Shown here: positions 1 to 5,270 of the stretch, piece by piece
Layout of the letters: the number at the start of each line of letters is the position of its first letter
Numbering within the stretch: position 1 is the first letter of the stretch
Source: CAZFAT01 sp964517075
GTDB lineage: Bacteria; Acidobacteriota; Vicinamibacteria; Vicinamibacterales; SCN-69-37
Direction: 5' to 3'
DNA length: 5,977 bases
Assembly: GCA_964517075.1 (NCBI GenBank)
Contig: CAZFAT010000369.1
Coordinates: forward strand, 1-5,977
The notes under the pieces: model-generated
Databases searched by the model: none
Told to the model about the DNA's origin: nothing
The model's input: only the letters and a program-made list of their open reading frames with translations
Position numbers and translations under genes: made by a program

Positions 1-612
1 GATCGGCTCGTGGCGTCGATCCGCACGACCGGCCTGAACGACGCCGTCATCTGCGGATCGGGCACGCTCGACGGCATCCCCACCGTCATTGCCGCCATGG
101 AATACAGCTTCATCGGCGGCAGCATGGGCGTGGTCGTCGGCGAGAAGATCACCCGGGCGGCCGAGCGCGCGCTCGACACCGCGGCGCCGCTCGTCGTCAT
201 CTGCTGTTCGGGGGGCGCGCGCATGATGGAAGGCGCCCTCTCGCTCATGCAGATGGCGAAGATCAGCGCCGCCCTGGGCCGGCTCGATCGGGCCGGCCTG
301 CCTTACATCGCGGTGCTGACCGATCCCACGACCGGCGGCGTCACCGCCAGCTTCGCGATGCTGGGCGATCTCAACATCGCCGAGCCCAGGGCACTCATCG
401 GCTTCGCGGGCCCGCGCGTGATCGAGCAGACCATCCGCCAGAAGCTCCCCGACGGCTTCCAGCGTGCCGAGTTCCTCCTCGAGAAGGGGTTCATCGATCT
501 CATCGTCGATCGGCGCGACCTGAAAGCCACCCTTGCGCGGACGCTGCGCCTGCTCATGGGGATGCCCGCTGCGGCCGCCGCCTCGCGGGCCGTCGGCGCG
601 CCCGAAGGCTAG
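1..612 (+). CDS. accD: Acetyl-CoA carboxylase carboxyltransferase subunit beta, 3' part (5' end outside window)
   Basis: AccD pairs with AccA in the cytoplasmic carboxyltransferase that moves the carboxyl group from carboxybiotin-BCCP to acetyl-CoA, giving malonyl-CoA for fatty-acid synthesis. The frame is open from the first base, and 203 codons are visible before TAG at 610-612. Against a family length of about 280-300 residues, the N-terminal third, including the four-cysteine zinc ribbon, lies upstream of the window. The crotonase-fold core is clear: FIGGSMG (codons 37-43), VVGEKI (45-50), SGGARM with the oxyanion-hole glycines (70-75), SLMQMAK, LPYIAVLTDPTTGGV, LGDLNIAEP, ALIGFAGPRVIEQT and GFQRAEFLLEKGFID. 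The residue after SGGARM is Met, where Gln is usual. The short Ala/Gly-rich tail after LLMGMP is typical. folC follows after 19 nt, an accD-folC order also known in E. coli. The GTG at 10 is internal, not a start. Identification is secure. Confidence 0.97.
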   Translation, partial: DRLVASIRTTGLNDAVICGSGTLDGIPTVIAAMEYSFIGGSMGVVVGEKITRAAERALDTAAPLVVICCSGGARMMEGALSLMQMAKISAALGRLDRAGLPYIAVLTDPTTGGVTASFAMLGDLNIAEPRALIGFAGPRVIEQTIRQKLPDGFQRAEFLLEKGFIDLIVDRRDLKATLARTLRLLMGMPAAAAASRAVGAPEG

Positions 613-618
613 TCCCCA

Positions 619-624
619 CGAGGA
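619..624 (+). promoter_or_regulatory. Ribosome binding site of folC (CGAGGA)
   Basis: A GAGGA core lies in the 19-nt gap after the accD stop, 7 nt before the GTG at 632. This spacing supports GTG 632 as the folC start. The same frame is open further upstream to an ATG at 533, but that would overlap accD by 80 nt and add a low-complexity Arg/Pro-rich stretch unlike any FolC N-terminus. Confidence 0.65.
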
Positions 625-631
625 CTCGCGA

Positions 632-1894
632 GTGACGCCGCGCGAGTACCTGCGCTCACTGGAACAGTTCGGCATCAAGCTCGGCCTCGAACAGATTCGC
701 GGTCTGCTCGACGCGCTGGACCGTCCCGATCGGGCGTTTCCGTCCGCCCTGATTGCGGGCACCAACGGCAAAGGCTCGGTCACCGCCATGGTCGAACGGG
801 GTCTGCGCGCGGCCGGCTACCGGACGGGCCGCTACACCTCGCCGCACCTGGTGCGCCTCGAGGAACGTTTCGCCATCGACGGTGAGCCCATCTCCGGACG
901 CCTGACGGACGACGTCGCGGCGCGCGTGCGGGTCGCCAGCCAGCGTTTGCCCGCGCCGCCCAGCTTCTTCGAGGCGACGACGGCGATGGCGCTGGAAGCG
1001 TTCCGGGCGGAAAGGGTTGACGTGGCGGTCCTCGAGGTCGGCCTCGGCGGCCGCCTGGATGCGACGAACGCCGTCGACCCGATGGCCGTCGCGATCACCG
1101 CCATCGATTTCGACCACGAAGCGTGGCTCGGATCCACCCTCGAGGCCATCGCCCGCGAGAAGGCGGGCATCATCAAGCCAGGCGTCGTGACCGTACTGGG
1201 CCCGAACCCGCCGGAGGTGGACGCGGTGGTGGCCGCGGCGTGCGCCGACGCCCATGCGCCACTCGTGCGCGCGGCTGACGCCATCGTGCACGACTTCGGG
1301 CTCGTCGACGGTCATGCACGGGTGATGGTCCGCACCGCCCGCGCCGAGTACCGCGGCGTGACGCTGGGACTGGCGGGACGCCATCAGGTGCAGAACGCCG
1401 TGGTGGCGATTCGGCTGCTGGAGGAACTCTCCGCGGGAGGGCTGTTCCGTGTGCCTGCCGCGGCGATCCGCGCCGGGGTGGAACAGGTCGTCTGGCCGGG
1501 ACGGCTGGAGCGCATTCGCCGGGAGGGCATCGATCTGCTCGTGGACGGCGCCCACAACCCGGCGGGCGCGCGCGCGCTCACCGCGTTTCTCGACGAGGTC
1601 TACGGCCGACGGTTGCCCATGGTGGTCGGCGTGATGGCCGACAAGCGCGTCGACGCGATCGTCGAGGCCCTGGCGCGCGGTGCGTCGCATCTGACGTTCA
1701 CGGCGCCCGATACGCCGCGCGCGGCGCGTCCCGCCGACCTCGCGGACATCGCCGCGCGCGTCGCTCCCGACTGCCCGGTCGCCTGCCGCGAGCGGCCGGA
1801 GGACGCGCTGCGCCACGCCGCGAGCCTCGGATCGCCGGTGGTCGTCGCGGGATCTCTCTATCTCGCCGGCGAAGTCCGCGGGGAGTTCCCGTAA
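632..1894 (+). CDS. folC: Folylpolyglutamate synthase / dihydrofolate synthase
   Basis: FolC is a cytoplasmic Mur-ligase-family enzyme that uses ATP to add glutamate to folates, and in many bacteria also to dihydropteroate to make dihydrofolate. From GTG 632 the protein is 420 residues, a usual FolC length. Visible motifs in order: the N-terminal FGIKLGLEQI (13-22), P-loop GTNGKGS (43-49), TSPHL (69-73), FFEATTAMA (112-120), EVGLGGRLDATN (135-146), DHEAWLGST (161-169), EKAGIIKPG (176-184, probably holding the carbamylated lysine of the family), AGRHQVQNA (248-256), WPGRLE (288-293), DGAHNP (305-310) of the C-terminal glutamate-ligase domain, a GVMADKR loop (333-339) and GSLYLAGEVR (407-416). 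No residue is obviously missing. Whether it has both activities cannot be settled from motifs; a lone folC gene would normally need both. lptD starts 1 nt after its TAA, so the two are probably co-transcribed and translationally coupled. Confidence 0.96.
   Translation: MTPREYLRSLEQFGIKLGLEQIRGLLDALDRPDRAFPSALIAGTNGKGSVTAMVERGLRAAGYRTGRYTSPHLVRLEERFAIDGEPISGRLTDDVAARVRVASQRLPAPPSFFEATTAMALEAFRAERVDVAVLEVGLGGRLDATNAVDPMAVAITAIDFDHEAWLGSTLEAIAREKAGIIKPGVVTVLGPNPPEVDAVVAAACADAHAPLVRAADAIVHDFGLVDGHARVMVRTARAEYRGVTLGLAGRHQVQNAVVAIRLLEELSAGGLFRVPAAAIRAGVEQVVWPGRLERIRREGIDLLVDGAHNPAGARALTAFLDEVYGRRLPMVVGVMADKRVDAIVEALARGASHLTFTAPDTPRAARPADLADIAARVAPDCPVACRERPEDALRHAASLGSPVVVAGSLYLAGEVRGEFP
1880..1885 (+). 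promoter_or_regulatory. Ribosome binding site of lptD (GGGGAG)
   Basis: GGGGAG lies inside the last codons of folC, ending 10 nt before the ATG at 1896. With the TAA-G-ATG junction it suggests that ribosomes finishing folC can load directly onto lptD. Confidence 0.55.
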
Positions 1895-1895
1895 G

Positions 1896-1967
1896 ATGAA
1901 CGGGTTGCGATACTGGCCTCTCGTCGCACTTGGACTGAGCCTGCTGGCGGCGGCGCCGGCCGCGGCG
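1896..1967 (+). other. Signal peptide coding region of LptD
   Basis: Residues 1-24 have a basic Arg5, a hydrophobic core WPLVALGLSLLAAA and a small-residue end APAAA before Gln25. This is a Sec/SPase I-type signal. No lipobox cysteine is present near the cleavage site; the first Cys is residue 31, in the mature chain. The cleavage position is predicted by eye. Confidence 0.8.
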
Positions 1968-4187
1968 CAGAACCCGTTCTCCGACTGTTCGCAGGACACC
2001 ATGCGGCAAGACGGCCGCCGGGTCGAACCCATTGAGGATCCCCAGCGGCCGAACGCGTTCCGCGTCTTCTTGACGGGCTCCGTCCACATTCCCTGCACGG
2101 ATGCCGCGCTCTGGGCCGACGAAGTGATTTACGAGACGGACACGCGGTTGATCCGCGCGACCGGCCACGTGTCCTTTCAGCAGGCCGGCCTGCATCTGTT
2201 CGCGGAGCGGGCCGAAATCAACGGCGTCACGAAGGTGGGGACGTTCTACAACGCGAGCGGCCGCGCCCGCCTGGGCGACGCGCCGGCCGAACGGAGCCTG
2301 TTTGGCACCCTCGAGCCCGATGTGTTCTTCGAGGGAGAACGCATCGAGAAAGCCGGCCCTGCCCTCTATCGCATCACCAACGGCAGCTTCACCACCTGCA
2401 CGCAGGCGGAGCCGCGGTGGGAGATGCGAACGACCAACGGCACGATCACGCTCGACCGGCACGCGCTCCTCCGCAACGTCGTCCTCAAAGTGAAAGGCGT
2501 GCCGCTGCTCTATCTGCCGGCCATCTACTACCCCATCGACAAGGAAGGCCGCGCGACGGGATTTCTCCTGCCGAGCTACGGCTCCTCCTCGGCGCTCGGG
2601 TCGTCGCTCAGCAACGCGTTCTTCTGGGCCGTTAGCCGGAGTCAGGACGCGACCTTCTACCACGATTGGTACACGAGGAACGGGCAGGGCTTCGCCACCG
2701 AGTATCGCTACATGACGGCGCCAGGATCTGAAGGCCGCGCGAAGCTGCACGTGCTGAGCGCGCCCGCGGTGCTCGGCGGCGACGGCACGATCCAGCGCGA
2801 GGCGCGACGGTCCTACCGGATCGACGGCACCGCGGCCCAGGGGCTGCCCCGCGGGTTCCGGCTATTTGGTGAGGTCAACTTCTTCAGCGACGCCGCGGCC
2901 CAGCAGCTCCACCAGGACGTGAACGTCTTCTCGCTCCGCGAGCGCTTCTTCAAAGGCAGCCTGACGGGCTCGCTCGGACGCTATCGCATCCATGCGGTGT
3001 TCGAGGAGCGCGATTTCTTCTCGGGCACGTTGCAGGCGCAGCGATCGGGGCAGGCGCCCTACGGCGGCGTCACCATCGGCGACTCGCCCATTGCCGGCTC
3101 GGTCGTGTACGCAGGCGCCTGGGCGGAAGGGGGGCGCGTCGTCCGCCAAACCAATCTCGACGACCCGACGACGGACCAGACCTTGTGGCGGTTCGACGCG
3201 GCGCCGAAGGTGCGCGTGCCGCTCAGCCGGCTGTCCTGGTTGTCCGCCACCGCCTCCGCGTCCTGGCGGATCACCCGATGGCTCGAGAGCCGCGACCCCA
3301 TCACCGCCGAGCAGCGGCCAGTCGGCGTCACCCGCCAGTTCCTCGAGACGCGGGCGCACGTGTCCGGCCCGGTCGTGAGCCGCGTGTTCCAGACGCCGGG
3401 CAACGGCTATGCGGAGCGATTCAAGCACCTCATCGAACCGTCGGTGACGCTGCAGTGGACGTCCCCCTTCAACGGCCTCGGCCGGATCGTCCAGAACGAT
3501 CCGGCGGACTACCCCGTCGTCACCGGCGAGACGAGACTGACCTACCAGCTCACGAACAGCCTGCTCGCCCGGATGACCAACGGCGGGGCGATCCGGGAGA
3601 TTCTGCGCGTGGCCGTCGGCCAGACCTACTACACCGATGCGCGCGCCGCGGCCTTCGACCCCAACTATCAGTCGTCGGGCCGGGAGGGCGTGGTGCAGAC
3701 CGGGACGTTCTCGCCGATCCGGATCGACGTCACGGCCCGGCCGGTGGACCGGGCCTCGGGGACGTTCGTGATGGAAATCGATTCGACGGCCCGGGCCGTG
3801 CGGACGATGTCAGCGTCCGGGAATCTGCACGCCACGCACCTGCAGCTCAACGCCGGCTGGACGAAACGGGGCTTCATTCCGGGGGTGCCGGGCTTCGACA
3901 ACCCCGATTTTGCCTCGCAGTCGCTCAACACGGGCACCTCGGTGCGCACACGCGACAACCGCGCCGGCGGCTCGTATCACATGAACTACGACGTCCGGCG
4001 CCGCGCGCTCCTCCAGCAGCGCGTCGTCGCCTACTACAACAGCCAGTGCTGCGGCATCGCGTTCGACTGGCAGTCGTACGGGTTGCCGCTGCTCGGCATT
4101 CCCGTGGATCGGCGCTGGGGCGTGTCGTTCACGCTGGCGGGCATCGGATCGTTCTCGAATCCGCTCGGCTCGTTCGGTGGGAGATAA
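1896..4187 (+). CDS. lptD: LPS-assembly protein LptD (OstA/Imp), outer-membrane barrel
   Basis: LptD is the outer-membrane end of the Lpt bridge: it receives LPS from LptA in the periplasm and, usually plugged by LptE, inserts it into the outer leaflet. The 763 residues are close to the 784 of E. coli LptD. Residues 1-24 form a signal peptide with a Leu/Ala core and probable cleavage after PAAA, before Gln25. An OstA/LptA-like jellyroll follows at about 55-130 (LTGSVHIPC, WADEVIYE, IRATGHVSF). Next come the family hallmarks YRITNGSFTTC (158-168), KVKGVPLLYLPAIYYPID, GRATGFLLPSYG, FFWAVSRSQDATFY and YRNGQG-like strands leading into the barrel, which runs to about residue 753. The last strand has alternating hydrophobics (WGVSFTLAGIGSF) followed by a ten-residue tail. 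Cysteines occur only at 31, 67, 168, 718 and 719; the last two form the CC pair of the disulfide-switch family. ATG 1896 is preferred because it directly precedes the signal peptide. No lptE is visible here. Confidence 0.95.
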   Translation: MNGLRYWPLVALGLSLLAAAPAAAQNPFSDCSQDTMRQDGRRVEPIEDPQRPNAFRVFLTGSVHIPCTDAALWADEVIYETDTRLIRATGHVSFQQAGLHLFAERAEINGVTKVGTFYNASGRARLGDAPAERSLFGTLEPDVFFEGERIEKAGPALYRITNGSFTTCTQAEPRWEMRTTNGTITLDRHALLRNVVLKVKGVPLLYLPAIYYPIDKEGRATGFLLPSYGSSSALGSSLSNAFFWAVSRSQDATFYHDWYTRNGQGFATEYRYMTAPGSEGRAKLHVLSAPAVLGGDGTIQREARRSYRIDGTAAQGLPRGFRLFGEVNFFSDAAAQQLHQDVNVFSLRERFFKGSLTGSLGRYRIHAVFEERDFFSGTLQAQRSGQAPYGGVTIGDSPIAGSVVYAGAWAEGGRVVRQTNLDDPTTDQTLWRFDAAPKVRVPLSRLSWLSATASASWRITRWLESRDPITAEQRPVGVTRQFLETRAHVSGPVVSRVFQTPGNGYAERFKHLIEPSVTLQWTSPFNGLGRIVQNDPADYPVVTGETRLTYQLTNSLLARMTNGGAIREILRVAVGQTYYTDARAAAFDPNYQSSGREGVVQTGTFSPIRIDVTARPVDRASGTFVMEIDSTARAVRTMSASGNLHATHLQLNAGWTKRGFIPGVPGFDNPDFASQSLNTGTSVRTRDNRAGGSYHMNYDVRRRALLQQRVVAYYNSQCCGIAFDWQSYGLPLLGIPVDRRWGVSFTLAGIGSFSNPLGSFGGR
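3481..3505 (+). repeat. Perfect 10-bp inverted repeat with 5-nt loop inside lptD
   Basis: GCCGGATCGT (3481-3490) is exactly complementary to ACGATCCGGC (3496-3505) across the loop CCAGA. It lies in barrel codons around residues 529-537 (RIVQNDPA). No T-run follows, so it does not look like an intrinsic terminator. It could form an mRNA hairpin or be chance in a GC-rich gene. Confidence 0.6.
3734..3799 (+). repeat. Two GC-rich palindromes sharing ACGGCCCGG, inside lptD
   Basis: GGCCCGG (3734-3740) pairs with CCGGGCC (3749-3755) across an 8-nt loop. A 14-bp perfect palindrome ACGGCCCGGGCCGT lies at 3786-3799. Both contain ACGGCCCGG, at 3732-3740 and 3786-3794, 54 nt apart and in the same frame, where it codes Thr-Ala-Arg in successive barrel strands. 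This may simply reflect similar strand sequences and codon bias. Confidence 0.45.
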
Positions 4188-4188
4188 T
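4183..4188 (+). promoter_or_regulatory. -10-like hexamer GATAAT just upstream of rmlA (weak candidate)
   Basis: GATAAT overlaps the lptD stop codon and differs from TATAAT at one base. It ends 10 nt before the rmlA ATG at 4199, so any transcript from it would be nearly leaderless. No recognisable -35 box lies 16-19 bp upstream, and there is no TG extension. The only SD-like sequence, GGGAG at 4179-4183, is 15 nt from the ATG, longer than usual. It could be a real internal promoter or just the end of lptD. Confidence 0.2.
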
Positions 4189-4198
4189 ACCGGCGCTG

Positions 4199-5266
4199 AT
4201 GAAGGGCCTGATTCTCAGTGGCGGCAAGGGCACCCGCCTGCGCCCGATCACCTACACCCGCGCCAAGCAGCTCGTGCCCGTCGCCAACAAGCCGGTGCTG
4301 TACTACGGGCTGGAGGCGCTGGTGGCGGCGGGCATCGAGGACATCGGCATCGTGGTTGGCGACACGCAGGCTGAAATCCGCGACGCCGTGGGTGACGGAT
4401 CGCGCTGGGGCGCGCGCGTCACCTACATCGAGCAGGACGCCCCGCGCGGACTCGCGCACGCGGTCCTCATCAGTGAGGCGTTCGTCGCCGGCGATCCGTT
4501 CGTCATGTACCTGGGCGACAACCTGCTGAACCACGGCATTGCGCGGCTGGTGGACGAATTCGACCGCGAGCGCCCGGCCGCGCAGATCCTGCTGGCCCGC
4601 GTGCCCGATCCGCAGATGTTCGGCGTCGCCGAACTGGCCGGCGGGCGGGTCGTCCGGCTGGTCGAAAAGCCGGCGGCGCCGCGGAGCGACCTGGCGCTCG
4701 TCGGCGTCTACATGTTCGGCCGCGAGGTGTTCGAGTCCGTCAAGCAGATCCAGCCGAGCGCGCGAGGCGAGCTCGAGATCACCGACGCGATTCAGCACCT
4801 GATCGATCGCGGCCTGGAGGTCCGGCCGCAGATTGTCGAGGGCTGGTGGAAGGACACCGGCAAGCTCGAGGACCTGCTCGAAGCCAACCGGCTCATCCTG
4901 GACACGCTCGAACCGTGCATCGAGGGCTCGGTGGACGCCGAGTCCCGCATCGAGGGCAAGGTCGTCGTCTCGCCCGGCGCGGTGATTGAACGATCCGTCG
5001 TCCGGGGTCCGGCGATCATCGGGGCCGGCGCGCGGATCGTGCAGGCCTACGTGGGACCGTTCACGGCCATCGGCGATCGCGCCGAAGTCCGCGAGACCGA
5101 GATCGAACACAGCATCGTCCTCGAGGAGGCGCGGATCACGAACCTCGCGGCCCGGATCGAGGACAGCCTGATCGGACGCAACGTCACGATCTGCCGTCTG
5201 CCCGTGCGGCCGTCGGCTTACCGATTCATGCTGGGCGACAACTCCGAGGTCGGCATCCGGTGGTGA
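4199..5266 (+). CDS. rmlA: Glucose-1-phosphate thymidylyltransferase, long form (RmlA/StrD type)
   Basis: This cytoplasmic enzyme should join dTTP and glucose-1-phosphate to give dTDP-glucose and pyrophosphate, the first step towards dTDP-rhamnose and other dTDP-deoxysugars. The 355 residues match the long (StrD-like) class, not the ~290-residue classical RmlA. The N-terminal Rossmann-like nucleotidyltransferase domain (about 1-235) shows LSGGKGTRLRP (6-16), KQLVPVANKPVLYY (23-36), LGDN with probable metal ligand Asp107, VEKP (155-158), GVYMF (169-173), GELEITD (190-196) and WWKDTG (216-221, second metal Asp219). From about 240 on, hexapeptide-like repeats (VVSPGAVIERSVV, PAIIGAGARI, AYVGPFTAIGD, SIVLEEARI, DSLIGRNVTI) indicate a left-handed beta-helix tail. 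ATG 4199 fits the family N-terminus exactly; its frame stays open upstream through lptD, but that part is not RmlA-like. It sits between lptD and rmlB, whose substrate it makes. Sugar specificity (Glc-1-P, dTTP versus another NTP) is inferred from family and context. Confidence 0.92.
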   Translation: MKGLILSGGKGTRLRPITYTRAKQLVPVANKPVLYYGLEALVAAGIEDIGIVVGDTQAEIRDAVGDGSRWGARVTYIEQDAPRGLAHAVLISEAFVAGDPFVMYLGDNLLNHGIARLVDEFDRERPAAQILLARVPDPQMFGVAELAGGRVVRLVEKPAAPRSDLALVGVYMFGREVFESVKQIQPSARGELEITDAIQHLIDRGLEVRPQIVEGWWKDTGKLEDLLEANRLILDTLEPCIEGSVDAESRIEGKVVVSPGAVIERSVVRGPAIIGAGARIVQAYVGPFTAIGDRAEVRETEIEHSIVLEEARITNLAARIEDSLIGRNVTICRLPVRPSAYRFMLGDNSEVGIRW

Positions 5267-5270
5267 CGCG

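Noticed and set aside
533..631. 33-codon N-terminal extension of folC to the ATG at 533
   Set aside because: It overlaps accD by 80 nt and adds residues unlike any FolC N-terminus. GTG 632 has a properly spaced GAGGA and gives the standard length.
656..2098. Long open frame (about 480 codons) on the - strand opposite folC and the start of lptD
   Set aside because: It is Arg/Asp/Gly-rich with no recognisable motifs, spans two well-supported genes, and is the kind of antisense frame expected where high third-position GC removes stop codons.
1698..2750. Open frame of 350 codons on the - strand across the folC/lptD junction
   Set aside because: Low-complexity Arg/Ala-rich translation, no family resemblance, and lptD on the + strand fully explains the region.
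3481..3515. Intrinsic terminator at the lptD internal hairpin
   Set aside because: The stem is strong but is followed by GGCGGACTACC, not a T-run, and lies in the middle of an intact gene.
4152..4188. Full sigma-70-type promoter in front of rmlA
   Set aside because: Only the GATAAT hexamer fits. At 16-19 bp spacing no sequence resembles TTGACA, and there is no extended -10 TG, so I kept it only as a weak -10-like candidate.
3185..4198. Upstream extension of the rmlA frame by 338 codons through the lptD gene
   Set aside because: The extension is an Arg/Pro/Ala-rich shadow of lptD in another frame. RmlA homology begins exactly at the ATG at 4199, which matches the family N-terminus MKGLILSGGKGTRLRP.
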